A stretch of 64,000 nucleotides of DNA from CAIWAH01 sp964602595. GTDB lineage: Bacteria; Verrucomicrobiota; Verrucomicrobiia; Limisphaerales; UBA9464. How positions within the stretch are numbered: position 1 is the first letter of the stretch; each line of letters begins with the position of its first letter. Where the stretch lies: positions 147,114 through 211,113 of the forward strand of contig CAZRRO010000010.1 in NCBI GenBank assembly GCA_964602595.1, read 5' to 3'. The position numbers and the translations under genes are program-made. Shown piece after piece: positions 42,653 to 51,509 of the stretch. The notes beneath the pieces were generated by a model. The model did not search any database, was not told where the DNA came from, and saw only the letters and a list, made by a program, of their open reading frames with translations.

Positions 42653-44212
42653 ATGCTTTCCAAGCACCTCACCTGGCCTTCGTTCGCCTCCGCGTCGCGT
42701 GATGTTCCCGCAGGCATTGTCGTTTTCTTGGTGGCCCTTCCGTTGTGTCTGGGCATTGCCCTCGCGTCGGGAGCGCCGCTTTTTTCGGGCGTCATCGCTG
42801 GGATTGTTGCCGGCCTGGTCGTGGCGATGTTTTCCGGCTCGGAGCTGAGTGTCAGCGGGCCGGCAGCCGGGTTGGCGGTCATCGTGCTGGCCGCGATTCA
42901 AAAGCTCGGGTTCGAGGTGTTCGCGGCCGCCCTGGTCCTGTCGGGCGTGGTGCAGATCGTATTCGGCATTCTGCGCGCAGGCGTGATCGGCGACTACATT
43001 CCCAACAGCGTGATCAAGGGCATGCTGGCCGCCATCGGCGTGGTCATTATCCTGAAGCAGCTGCCGCACGCCCTGGGTGACGACAAGGATTTCGTCGGCG
43101 ACGAGTCGTTCCGCCAGAAGGACGGCCTGAATACCTTCAGCGAGATCATGGATTCGCTTTCGGCGCTCAGTCCCGGGGCAATCCTCATCACGCTCAGTTG
43201 CATCGGTGTGCTGCTGCTGTGGGAACGGCCGGCGATGAAGAAGATGAAGTGGACCTCGGTGGTTCCAGGTCCCTTGGTGTGTGTGGTGCTGGGGACGGTC
43301 TTCAACGAGGTTTACGGCAGCGTGGTCCCGGGCTGGAAGCTGACTGCGGAAAAGGATCACCTGGTCGAACTGCCGGTCCCCGGTTCGCTGAAGGAGTTCC
43401 TCGGGGTGTTCACCTTTCCCCAACTGTCCGCGCTTTGGAAACCCGAGGTTTGGGTCACCGCCGTGACGCTCGCGTTGGTCGGCAGTATTGAGACTCTCCT
43501 GTGCATTGAGGCCACGGACAAGCTGGACCCGGAAAAGCGGATTTCGGATACCAACCGGGAGCTCCGGGCGCAGGGCGTTGGCAACGTCATTTCCGGCCTC
43601 CTGGGCGGCCTTCCGATCACGTCGGTGATCGTCCGCAGCTCGGCCAACGTCTACGCCGGCGGGCGGACACGGCTGTCCGCGATGGTGCACGGGTTCCTTC
43701 TCCTCGTGGCGGTGGTGTTCTGTGCCGCGCTGCTCAACCGGGTCCCGCTGGCGGCCCTCGCGGCGGTGCTGCTGATGGTGGGCTACAAGCTGTCGTCCCT
43801 GAAGATCATCAAGGAGATGTGGGCGCAGGGGCTGAACCAGTTCATCCCCTTCGCGGTGACTGTGGCGGCGATCGTTTTCACGGATCTGCTCAAGGGCATC
43901 GGCATCGGCTTGCTGACCAGCGTCTTTTTCGTCATCCGGTCGAACCACCACGCGGCCATCACGTTGGTCAACGAGCAGGCGGACTGGCTGGTCCGCTTCA
44001 ACAAGGACATCTCGTTCATCCACAAGGCCGAATTGAAACGCCGGCTCCGGGAAATTCCGGACAATGCGACCGCCATTTTTGACGCCACCAAGTCCCTTTA
44101 TGTCGACCGCGACATCTACGAAACGGTGAAGGAATTCGAGACGGCCGCCGCCTACCGGGGCATCCAGATCGAGTATCACAACTTCTTCGGCAAACAACTC
44201 GCCAAGGCCTGA
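42653..44212 (+). CDS. SulP-family anion transporter (putative bicarbonate transporter)
   Basis: A 519-residue inner-membrane protein with 10-12 predicted helices and SulP motifs: DVPAGIVVFLVALPLCLGIA, SGPAAGLAVIVLAAIQ, GSIETLLCIEATDKLDP and GLLGGLPITSVIVRSSANVY. The C-terminal 80 residues form a short STAS-like domain (AIFDATKSLYVDRDIYETV). SulP proteins exchange or import anions such as sulfate, bicarbonate or dicarboxylates. The beta-carbonic anhydrase gene 20 bases downstream points to bicarbonate, as in BicA-type systems. A TTGACA at 42606-42611 could be a -35 box, but no good -10 is seen. Confidence 0.9.
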   Translation: MLSKHLTWPSFASASRDVPAGIVVFLVALPLCLGIALASGAPLFSGVIAGIVAGLVVAMFSGSELSVSGPAAGLAVIVLAAIQKLGFEVFAAALVLSGVVQIVFGILRAGVIGDYIPNSVIKGMLAAIGVVIILKQLPHALGDDKDFVGDESFRQKDGLNTFSEIMDSLSALSPGAILITLSCIGVLLLWERPAMKKMKWTSVVPGPLVCVVLGTVFNEVYGSVVPGWKLTAEKDHLVELPVPGSLKEFLGVFTFPQLSALWKPEVWVTAVTLALVGSIETLLCIEATDKLDPEKRISDTNRELRAQGVGNVISGLLGGLPITSVIVRSSANVYAGGRTRLSAMVHGFLLLVAVVFCAALLNRVPLAALAAVLLMVGYKLSSLKIIKEMWAQGLNQFIPFAVTVAAIVFTDLLKGIGIGLLTSVFFVIRSNHHAAITLVNEQADWLVRFNKDISFIHKAELKRRLREIPDNATAIFDATKSLYVDRDIYETVKEFETAAAYRGIQIEYHNFFGKQLAKA

Positions 44213-44232
44213 ACCTGAAACCACGACCGCCC

Positions 44233-44868
44233 ATGGAAACCTACAAACGGCTGCTGCTGAACAACAAGGCTTGGGTCGAGGACAAGCTGAACCTCCGGCC
44301 CGATTTCTTCACGAAATCATCGGGCGTCCAGAAGCCCGAATTCCTATGGATCGGGTGCTCCGACAGCCGGGTCCCGGCGGAGGAAATCACTGGCGTCGAA
44401 CCAGGCGAACTGTTCGTCCACCGAAACATCGCGAACTTGGTCGTGCACACGGATTTTAACGTCCTCAGCGTCATCCAATACGCGGTGGAAGTGCTCAAGG
44501 TGAAGCACATCATCGTGTGCGGCCACTACGGCTGCGGCGGCGTCAAGACGGCGCTCGGGCGTCAGCATCTCGGCCTGATCAACAAATGGCTCCGGCACAT
44601 CAAGGATGTCTACCGGCTTCACGCCGCCGAGTTGGACGCCATCTCAGATGAGACCCGACGGTATGAACGGCTCATCGAACTCAATGTGACCGAGCAAGTC
44701 CGCCATCTCGCCCAGTTGACCTTCGTCCAGCACGCCTGGAAGAAGGAGCAGCGGCCCATGCTGCATGGCTGGATCTATGACATTCACAACGGCAACCTGA
44801 AAACGATCAGCACAATCCAGCCTGGGGATTTGCCGCACGAGATTGACGCCTACGAGTTCCCTGATTGA
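44233..44868 (+). CDS. can: Beta-class carbonic anhydrase
   Basis: A 211-residue cytoplasmic enzyme interconverting CO2 and bicarbonate. The zinc ligands and catalytic pair are in place: C42-S-D44-S-R46 (WIGCSDSRVPAEEITG) and H98-x2-C101 (VCGHYGCGGVKTAL). Length and the NVTEQVRHLAQLTFVQ and LHGWIYDIHNG segments match plant-type/E. coli Can enzymes. It is encoded 20 bases after the SulP transporter, so the two form a bicarbonate uptake and interconversion unit. No Shine-Dalgarno sequence is seen before the ATG; translation may depend on coupling. Confidence 0.95.
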   Translation: METYKRLLLNNKAWVEDKLNLRPDFFTKSSGVQKPEFLWIGCSDSRVPAEEITGVEPGELFVHRNIANLVVHTDFNVLSVIQYAVEVLKVKHIIVCGHYGCGGVKTALGRQHLGLINKWLRHIKDVYRLHAAELDAISDETRRYERLIELNVTEQVRHLAQLTFVQHAWKKEQRPMLHGWIYDIHNGNLKTISTIQPGDLPHEIDAYEFPD

Positions 44869-44870
44869 CG

Positions 44871-44932
44871 GCGCCATGGTCGGGCTGTCCGGGATGGGGA
44901 AAAATGGCTTCGCCCGACCCGCCGGCTGGCGC
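44871..44932 (+). promoter_or_regulatory. Long nested hairpin between carbonic anhydrase and tyrA
   Basis: Outer arms GCGCCA (44871-44876) and TGGCGC (44927-44932), inner arms GGTCGGGC (44878-44885) and GCCCGACC (44912-44919), then TTAATT. The structure starts 2 bases after the carbonic anhydrase stop and ends 11 bases before the tyrA GTG. It may end the first transcript or control tyrA. Confidence 0.45.
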
Positions 44933-44943
44933 TTAATTCGCCC

Positions 44944-45828
44944 GTGCGTTTCCGAAAAGTCACCCTGGTGGGAGTCGGCCTGTTGGGCGGTTCGCTGGGC
45001 ATGGCCCTCCGCCAGCGAGGGCTCGCCGAGCACGTCTGCGGCGTGGTCCGCCGTTCGGCCATCATCGCCGACTGCGAGCGGCTCGGCGCCGTGGACATGG
45101 CGACAAGGAACCTCGGCCCCGCGGTCCGCGGCGCGGATCTGGTGGTGCTCTGCTCGCCCATCGGGCAAATGGGGCCGCTGACCCAGGAACTGATCCCCTA
45201 TTTGGAGCCCGACGCCTTGGTCACCGACGTGGGCAGCGTCAAGGGCACCTTGGTGGATGAATTGGAAGCGCCCATCGCCAAGGCGGGCGGCCATTTCATC
45301 GGCAGCCATCCCATGGCGGGTTCGGAGAAAACCGGAGTTCAGTCCGCCCGCGCCGACCTGTTCGAAGGTGCGCTGTGCGCCGTCACCCCGACCCCGCGTT
45401 CCCATGCCCCCGCACTGGCGCAGGTGCAGCAACTCTGGGCGGCGCTGGGGTCGCGCGTGTTGACGTTGTCGCCGGCCCAGCACGACGACCTTGTGAGCCG
45501 TTCCAGCCATCTGCCGCACGTGGTAGCGGCGGCCCTGGCCAACTACGTCCTCAGCCCCGCCAATCCGAAGGAGCAGGCCGCCCTGTGTGCGGGCGGTTTC
45601 CGGGATACGACCCGGATCGCGAGCGGATCGCCCGAGATGTGGCGCGATATCGCCTTGGCCAACCGCGAGAATCTTGGCCGTGTGCTCGGCGTGCTGATCG
45701 AGGACTTGCAGGAGTTCCAATGCTCGCTCCGGCAGGGCGACGCCAAGGCCGTCACGGAATTCTTCACCTCCGCCAAGCAACGCCGCGACTCCTGGGCCAA
45801 TCCCTCCGCCACGGCGACCGCCGAATGA
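44944..45828 (+). CDS. tyrA: Prephenate/arogenate dehydrogenase
   Basis: A 294-residue NAD(P)-dependent enzyme of tyrosine synthesis, oxidatively decarboxylating prephenate (or arogenate). The Rossmann motif GVGLLGGSLGMALR is at the N-terminus, followed by VVLCSPIGQMGPLTQEL, the conserved VTDVGSVKG and the catalytic-region SHPMAGSEKTGVQSARADLF; the C-terminal helical domain has SSHLPHVVAAALANY with the conserved His. No chorismate mutase or ACT domain is fused. GTG start, since the Rossmann strand begins six residues later. It is convergent with the DUF1501 gene (15-bp gap). Confidence 0.92.
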   Translation: MRFRKVTLVGVGLLGGSLGMALRQRGLAEHVCGVVRRSAIIADCERLGAVDMATRNLGPAVRGADLVVLCSPIGQMGPLTQELIPYLEPDALVTDVGSVKGTLVDELEAPIAKAGGHFIGSHPMAGSEKTGVQSARADLFEGALCAVTPTPRSHAPALAQVQQLWAALGSRVLTLSPAQHDDLVSRSSHLPHVVAAALANYVLSPANPKEQAALCAGGFRDTTRIASGSPEMWRDIALANRENLGRVLGVLIEDLQEFQCSLRQGDAKAVTEFFTSAKQRRDSWANPSATATAE

Positions 45829-45843
45829 TCACCTCCCGCGGCG

Positions 45844-47178
45844 TCAGGCCAAGAACTTGATCGGAGTGAATTTCCGTCCCAGCACGGGCTCGCTGGCGGT
45901 GCCCAGCCATTGTTCCAGCACGGCGGCGTAAACGCTGCGGAAGTCCGTGGAGAACTGGACGTCGCCATTCACCAAGTTGTCCGGATTCAACGATGGGGCC
46001 GTGCCATGAATCCCGGCCTTCACACCGCTCCCGAACAGGAACAGCGGTGCCGCTGCGCCGTGGTCCGTTCCGCCGCTCGCGTTTTCGGCGACCCGTCGAC
46101 CGAACTCGCTGAAGGTCAGCACCAGCACCCGGTCGAGCTGCCCGAGCGCCTTGAGGTCGGCGAGGAATGCCTTCAGGCCATCGCCGAGTTCGGTGAGCAA
46201 CCGTTGGTGAGTCGGGAGCTGTCCGGTGTGGGTATCGTAGCCCCCCTGGCTCATGTAATAGACCCGCGACGTCATGCCACCGGCAATCAGCCGGGCGACG
46301 AGCTTGAGGTCGTTCGCGAGCCGGCCGGCCGGATAAGCCGCCTGGTTCTTCGCCTTCTGGGCGAGGCTGCGAATCTGGTCGCTGCTCACCTGCGCATCGA
46401 GGGCGGTGCGTTCGAGGAAATCCATCGGGGACGCGGTCGGCACACTGCCGCTGAGCGTGTCCACGGTGCTTCCCGTCCTGGCCGGCTCGGTCAGCACGCT
46501 CGGGTCGGCCGCGGCATTCATCTGCCGGTAGAATTTCTCGCCCCCGGCCGTCTCGCCCATTTCCGGCGCGTCGCCATCCACGTAGCGGAAGGCATCGGGG
46601 TTTTCCACGGCGACACCCTTGGGGTGGTTCGCGGCGAAGGCCAGCGGCGCCTGCCGGCCCACGCACAGCCCCACCGTCGGGGCCGCCCCGGCACAGGCAT
46701 GGTCGAAGTAACGACCGAGCCAGCCCTTGTTGGAAAAACGGTCGCTGTCGGTCGCCGTCATCCAGATATCGGTGCTGCGGAAGTGGGAACGGTTCGGATT
46801 TGGATAACCGACCGCCTGGATGGCCGCCAGTTGCCCCGCGTCGTGCAGCGCCTTGAAACCCGCGAGCGCGGGATGCAGGCCCAGTCGCTCATCCAGCTTC
46901 AGCACCTGATTGGCCTTCAGCCCCAGCTTGGGTCGGGCGCGGTGGTAATGGTCGTCGCCGAACGGCACGAGGGTGTTGAGCCCGTCATTGCCGCCGGCGA
47001 GCTGCACGACCACGAGGATCGGTGCATCTTTGCCGGTGGTCGCTTGCGTCGCCTTGCCGTTTTCGGCCGCGTGGAGTTGTTCAAACGTCGCGGCGAGGAA
47101 CGACGGCACGGTGGCAGTCAGGGCGCCGCCCAGCGTGGACGTGCAGAGGAACGAGCGGCGGGTGTGGAGCGAATTCAT
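45844..47178 (-). CDS. DUF1501 protein with Tat-type signal
   Basis: A 444-residue exported protein. The N-terminus has a twin-arginine motif (TRRSFLCTSTLGGALTATVP). The DUF1501 domain follows: LVVVQLAGGNDGLNTLVPFG, HPALAGFKALHDAGQLAAIQ, SHFRSTDIWMTA and, near the end, VLTFSEFGRRVAENASGGTDHG. The family belongs to the alkaline-phosphatase/sulfatase superfamily fold and is expanded in PVC bacteria, almost always as a pair with DUF1800, here 21 bases upstream on the same strand. The biochemical role is unknown; periplasmic substrate handling is inferred. Confidence 0.92.
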   Translation of the reverse strand: MNSLHTRRSFLCTSTLGGALTATVPSFLAATFEQLHAAENGKATQATTGKDAPILVVVQLAGGNDGLNTLVPFGDDHYHRARPKLGLKANQVLKLDERLGLHPALAGFKALHDAGQLAAIQAVGYPNPNRSHFRSTDIWMTATDSDRFSNKGWLGRYFDHACAGAAPTVGLCVGRQAPLAFAANHPKGVAVENPDAFRYVDGDAPEMGETAGGEKFYRQMNAAADPSVLTEPARTGSTVDTLSGSVPTASPMDFLERTALDAQVSSDQIRSLAQKAKNQAAYPAGRLANDLKLVARLIAGGMTSRVYYMSQGGYDTHTGQLPTHQRLLTELGDGLKAFLADLKALGQLDRVLVLTFSEFGRRVAENASGGTDHGAAAPLFLFGSGVKAGIHGTAPSLNPDNLVNGDVQFSTDFRSVYAAVLEQWLGTASEPVLGRKFTPIKFLA

Positions 47179-47199
47179 GACGGGAAAAGCGAAGTGGGT

Positions 47200-48675
47200 T
47201 CAGGCGAGCTGGTATTCGGGCGTGCACATGGCGAGCCGGAGCACGCCTTGGAGATCGTGGTCGTCGAGGTCACGCTGCGCCTTCAGGTAATCCAAAAGCG
47301 AACGGCGGCTCCGTTCGGTGAACGGTCCCTGAATCAGCCGTCGCTCCAGCTCGGCGAGCACGCCGTCGGCCTCGGCCCGGGCCGGCGTCGGAAACAGGAG
47401 TTTCAAGTCGGCGGAACCCGGCCGGCTCAGGCGCTTCAGGCGTTCCAACTGGCGCTGGCGTTCCGGTTTGGTGTTCTTCCCCGCAGCGACGGGCAGGCTG
47501 TTCTCGCCCGTGACCAGCATCAGCGCGAGGTTGTGGCGATTCAGCAGGGTGTTGGTGTTGATCCAGGCGGCCCCGCCATCCCAGCCCTTCACGTTGGGCG
47601 GATTGAAAAGTTCCTGGCCGAGGTGCCGCTGGATCTGCACGCACACGAGCGGCGGCGGAAGGGGCCGTTCCAATTGGCGGCAGGCCTGCACCAGCAATTG
47701 CACCGGCGACTTGATCTGCTGCCGCACCACCGCCGGCGCATGGAACGCCTCACTCCGGAACAGCGTCCGCAGCACCGGCCGGAATTCGCCGTTGTGCCGC
47801 CGGAACTCCGCCGCCAAGGCGTCGTTCAGCGCGGCGTTGGGCGGCGTGCCCGCGAAGAAGGTCCACAGCTTGCCCATGATGAAGCGGGCACTCTGCGCGT
47901 GTTGGGCAATCAGGCGCAGCAGGTCGCCGGCGTCGAGGTTGCCGGTTTTGCCGAGGACCGTTTTCCGGCCGCCATCCCGCAGCCGACGGCGCTCGACCGG
48001 TTCCAGCTTTTCGCGATCGAGGGTAAGTCCGGTGAGAGCGCGGGCGGCTTCTGTGACGTCCTGTTCCGTGTAATGGCCCTCGCCCAGAGCGAAGAGCTCC
48101 ATCAGCTCCCGCGCATAGTTTTCGTTGGGGTGGTCCGGCTTGCTCTGCGCCTGGTCCAGCCAGATGAGCATCGCCGGATCGCGGGTGACCTCGGTCAGCA
48201 GGGTTTCCCAGCGGCCGGCGCCGTGGCGGCGGAATAGGTCGTTCTGGCGCCACATCAGGTAGGGCTCCTTTACCTTCAGCACGCTGGTGGCGAAGTGGCC
48301 GTGCCAGAACAGCGTGAGTTTCTCCCGGAGCGGATGTTCTTCGGCGAGCATCCGGCCGAGCCACCAATGCTGGAGCTCCAGCATCTGATCCCGGTGGAGC
48401 CGGTTGCGCTCCTGCTGGAGCCGCTTGCGTTCGTCCGCGTCGGCTTTGCGGAAGGCGCGGAACCGCTCCGCCCGGTCCGGGTCCGGCTTGGCCCAGGTTG
48501 GCGCGGGTTGACCGGGCTCGGGCGCCGTAAAGGCCAGTAGCTGGTCCACGGCGGCGGCGGGGGAGAGCCGGGCCAACGCTTCGACCTGTGCCGGCGAGCC
48601 GCCGAAGCCGGCGCGATTCAGCAGGTGGGCCGCGGCCGCGAAGTTCCACCGCGAGGCAGGCAGCTCGGTCAACAT
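47200..48675 (-). CDS. DUF1800 protein
   Basis: A 491-residue protein starting MLTELPASRWNFAAAAHLLN. Family motifs: HLLNRAGFGGSPAQVEALA, LREKLTLFWHGHFATSVLKV, the highly conserved NENYARELMELFALGEGHYT, and ELFNPPNVKGWDGGAAWINT. First gene of the DUF1800-DUF1501 pair. No obvious signal peptide, as is common for partners of Tat-exported DUF1501 proteins. The frame is open to 48768, but the residues before 48675 are basic and unconserved. Function is unknown. Divergent from the histidine kinase. Confidence 0.9.
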   Translation of the reverse strand: MLTELPASRWNFAAAAHLLNRAGFGGSPAQVEALARLSPAAAVDQLLAFTAPEPGQPAPTWAKPDPDRAERFRAFRKADADERKRLQQERNRLHRDQMLELQHWWLGRMLAEEHPLREKLTLFWHGHFATSVLKVKEPYLMWRQNDLFRRHGAGRWETLLTEVTRDPAMLIWLDQAQSKPDHPNENYARELMELFALGEGHYTEQDVTEAARALTGLTLDREKLEPVERRRLRDGGRKTVLGKTGNLDAGDLLRLIAQHAQSARFIMGKLWTFFAGTPPNAALNDALAAEFRRHNGEFRPVLRTLFRSEAFHAPAVVRQQIKSPVQLLVQACRQLERPLPPPLVCVQIQRHLGQELFNPPNVKGWDGGAAWINTNTLLNRHNLALMLVTGENSLPVAAGKNTKPERQRQLERLKRLSRPGSADLKLLFPTPARAEADGVLAELERRLIQGPFTERSRRSLLDYLKAQRDLDDHDLQGVLRLAMCTPEYQLA

Positions 48676-48753
48676 ACGTCGGGGTTGACGCTGCGCTGTG
48701 GCGCAAGGTTTCACAGGGCTCCGAGAATCTCGGGGGCGACTGGAAACGATTTC

Positions 48754-48771
48754 ACAATTCCCTGACAATTC
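48754..48771 (+). promoter_or_regulatory. Direct-repeat element upstream of the histidine kinase (putative OmpR-type site)
   Basis: ACAATTC-CCTG-ACAATTC: a perfect 7-bp direct repeat with 11-bp period, 35 bases before the kinase start. OmpR/PhoB-type regulators bind such tandem half-sites about one helical turn apart. A near copy lies at 52311-52328 upstream of the ankyrin gene. Confidence 0.55.
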
Positions 48772-48806
48772 GGCTGCCGTCCCCGGGCAGGCTGGGCTAA
48801 CAACTC

Positions 48807-51449
48807 GTGGCCACCTTCATGTCACCGCTGTTTGGCACGCTCACCGAATCGGTCCTGCTCATCGTGGGGCTCTGCCTGGTGCCGCTGGCGGGATTCTGGC
48901 TTTGGCGGCGTTTCGTTAAGCCGGCCAGGGCCAAACGAACCGAGCTGTGGAGCAGCCTGATGTTCCTTCTGTTCGTGGTCGGACCGCAGGTCAACTGGCG
49001 GCTGATGGATCTCCGGGACCGTCAGTGGACGGCGACCGCGGGCGATTGGGCCTGGCTCACCTCGCTAGCGGCATTGACGGGCTTGCACTTGTGGCGTCTG
49101 CCGAAATTGTGGCGGGCGGTTCGCGCCGAGCGCCTTGCCGCGAATGCGGCGGGTATATCTTCGGCACCTTCGTTGCGTGGGCAGTTGCTCCTGATCCTCC
49201 TGCCGGTCGTGGGACTTGCCGTCGTCGGGATGATTTCGCTGGCCCGTGATCGCGCCGCGGTGGAGGCCGCGGCGCGGCGGGAGGCGGAGGAAGTGGCGCG
49301 GGAACTGGCCGGCCGACTCGGCGGGGCGTGGCCGAGTCGGCTGGGCGAGGTCGAAATAGCCGGCAACGTCTGGCTTGGAAATGGCGCCATCGGTTCCGGC
49401 AAGGTCGATTGGCCCGGCGAGGGGCAACCGAACTTGGACCCGAACCAGGTCGCCGACCTGTTGCTCGAACGCGGGCGGCGTAATTACCGGGCCAAACCCA
49501 AAGAGGTGCTTCCTGTGGCCGTCCGGTTTGCGGCCGATGGCACGTTGGTCGAGCCGCAGCCTTTTCGGACCGTGCCCCGGCCGTCGGACTGGAGTCGCAA
49601 CCTGCCTGGCGACGCGGCAACGGCTTGGGACAATCTCAAGGCGGCCGAACTGGACCGTGGTCATCCCGAGCGGCTGTCGGCGGCGGTGCAGGCGTTGGAC
49701 GCAGCGACGGACGAGCCGGGCCCAAACCGGCAGGCCGAGTTTCTGTTGCTCCAAAGTTCTCCGGCTGATGAATCAGCGACCGTGGCCAAGCTGATTGAAC
49801 TCGGGCGCCGCGCCGTCCGCGATCGGCTTGAGACGGAGCATGGGCTGCCCCTCGGCGTTGTGGCCCTGGCGGAGGCAGCCCGTCGTTCGCCTGAAGCCAG
49901 GCTGGAGCAGGAATGGTTCTGGCTGTTGGGCGAACTGACGTTTCAGCAGCCGTCTTCCCTGACCCCGTGGGTGCTGGACTTGGGCGACGAACTGGCGAGG
50001 CGAACCGGCGATCCGAAGAAGGCAGAATTGATCGGCAAACTGCGGGCGCGGTGGATCAGTTCCGAACGGCTGCGCGAACTGGCCGGGCGGCTGACGGAAT
50101 TGGTGCGGCCTTCACCGACGCTGCACGAGAACCGATGGCTGACGAACCGTGAGACCGAATGGTTGGCGGTAATCCAGCCGGGAGTTTCGTTCCTCAACAC
50201 GTCCACGAACGGTCGCCCAATCACGCTTACCAACCGGGAATCCCAAGCGCGCCTTTTTTCCGCCGACACCCTGGCGTTGGCCGCCTTCAACGGGCTGCAC
50301 ACCGTGGCCTGGATCAACGGCCGGGAACGCCTTACGCCGCCGCGGCTGCCGACCGGAATGTCGCTGTCACTCGAACTGGAGGGGAAACCGTTGAGTGTGC
50401 CCGCGGAGCGGCCGGTGCAGGACGTTCCCGCTCCGGTGTTCGCCGAGGTTTCGGGCGAGTTTCGGGCGGATGGGATCATGGGTGAGACTGGTGAACGCTT
50501 CGATGCCTGGCCCTCCCGCCCGAAGTTCACCGTCCGCGTTCACCTCGCGGACTCGGCGGCGCTTTTTGCGGCGCAGCGGCGGCAGCAATGGCTGTTCGGC
50601 GGCATGATCCTGGTCACGGCGGGCGTCGCCGGAATCGGGGCGTGGCAGATGAACCGGGCCTTTCGCCGGCAGCTCGCGCTCAACGCGGAGAAGTCGAACT
50701 TCGTGGCCAGCGTCTCGCACGAACTGCGGACGCCGCTGGCCAGCCTGCGCCTGCTGGCGGAGGGCTTGGCCGCCGGCCGGGTCGAGGAGGAATCCAAGCG
50801 GCGCGAATACTCCGGCTTCCTCGTGCAGGAAACCCGCCGGCTTGGCGCGCTGGTGGAGAACGTCCTCGATTTCGCCCGCATCGAGCAGGGGCGGAAGCAA
50901 TACCAGTTCGAACCCACCGACCTCGGCCGGCTGGTGGCGGCAACGGTCCGGTTGTTCGAACCGTTGGCGGCCGAGCGACAGGTTCGCCTGGAGCTGAACC
51001 TGCCGGCGGGATTGGCGGAACCGGGCAGGAGCCTGGAACTGAACGCCGACGGCGCCGCGCTTCAGCAGGCGTTGGTGAACCTGCTCGACAACGCGCTCAA
51101 GCACGCCCCGCCGGACTCGGCGGTCACCGTCGCGCTGGAGGGTGCTGACCGCACTCCGTTGGGTTGGATTCGCCTGAGCGTGACCGACGCCGGTTCGGGC
51201 GTTCCGCCGGAGGATCACGAGCGGATCTTCGAGCGGTTCTTCCGGCGTGGCTCGGAGTTGCGCCGGGACACGCAGGGGGTCGGCCTGGGGTTGGCCATCG
51301 TGAAACACATCGTTGCGGCCCACCGGGGACGTGTGTGGGTGGAGAGCCAGCCGGGGCAGGGCGCTCGGTTCGTCGTGGAGTTGCCGCTCGGAGAAAGCAA
51401 TCAGTGTTCAGTGGCCAGCAATCAGTCGGCGGGACGGAATGACCAATGA
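48807..51449 (+). CDS. Membrane sensor histidine kinase
   Basis: An 880-residue kinase. The N-terminus has three or four membrane helices (about 13-33, 45-62, 78-95, 124-147), then a large region of about 440 residues without a recognisable sensor domain, another helix (about 594-613), the HisKA domain with phospho-acceptor His638 (FVASVSHELRTPLASLRLL) and a HATPase domain (ALVNLLDNALKHAPPD, DAGSGVPPEDHERIFERFF, GVGLGLAIVKHIVAAHRG). It phosphorylates the OmpR-type regulator encoded 60 bases downstream. The last 17 residues (SNQCSVASNQSAGRNDQ) come from a palindromic repeat. GTG start. Confidence 0.9.
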   Translation: MATFMSPLFGTLTESVLLIVGLCLVPLAGFWLWRRFVKPARAKRTELWSSLMFLLFVVGPQVNWRLMDLRDRQWTATAGDWAWLTSLAALTGLHLWRLPKLWRAVRAERLAANAAGISSAPSLRGQLLLILLPVVGLAVVGMISLARDRAAVEAAARREAEEVARELAGRLGGAWPSRLGEVEIAGNVWLGNGAIGSGKVDWPGEGQPNLDPNQVADLLLERGRRNYRAKPKEVLPVAVRFAADGTLVEPQPFRTVPRPSDWSRNLPGDAATAWDNLKAAELDRGHPERLSAAVQALDAATDEPGPNRQAEFLLLQSSPADESATVAKLIELGRRAVRDRLETEHGLPLGVVALAEAARRSPEARLEQEWFWLLGELTFQQPSSLTPWVLDLGDELARRTGDPKKAELIGKLRARWISSERLRELAGRLTELVRPSPTLHENRWLTNRETEWLAVIQPGVSFLNTSTNGRPITLTNRESQARLFSADTLALAAFNGLHTVAWINGRERLTPPRLPTGMSLSLELEGKPLSVPAERPVQDVPAPVFAEVSGEFRADGIMGETGERFDAWPSRPKFTVRVHLADSAALFAAQRRQQWLFGGMILVTAGVAGIGAWQMNRAFRRQLALNAEKSNFVASVSHELRTPLASLRLLAEGLAAGRVEEESKRREYSGFLVQETRRLGALVENVLDFARIEQGRKQYQFEPTDLGRLVAATVRLFEPLAAERQVRLELNLPAGLAEPGRSLELNADGAALQQALVNLLDNALKHAPPDSAVTVALEGADRTPLGWIRLSVTDAGSGVPPEDHERIFERFFRRGSELRRDTQGVGLGLAIVKHIVAAHRGRVWVESQPGQGARFVVELPLGESNQCSVASNQSAGRNDQ

Positions 51450-51499
51450 GCAATGGCCAATGACCAGTCCCACTGAATACTGACGACTGAATACTGATT
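51399..51499. repeat. Palindromic dispersed-type repeat at the kinase-regulator junction
   Basis: Two 28-bp arms, 51399-51426 and 51472-51499, are complementary at 23 of 28 positions and built from CAGTxTTCAGT units; the centre holds CCAATGAGCAATGGCCAATG. Such CAGTATTCAGT and ATTGGTCATTGG words are familiar as dispersed repeats in several bacterial phyla. The left arm encodes part of the end of the kinase. Confidence 0.7.
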
Positions 51500-51509
51500 A
51501 CTTCCTCCA

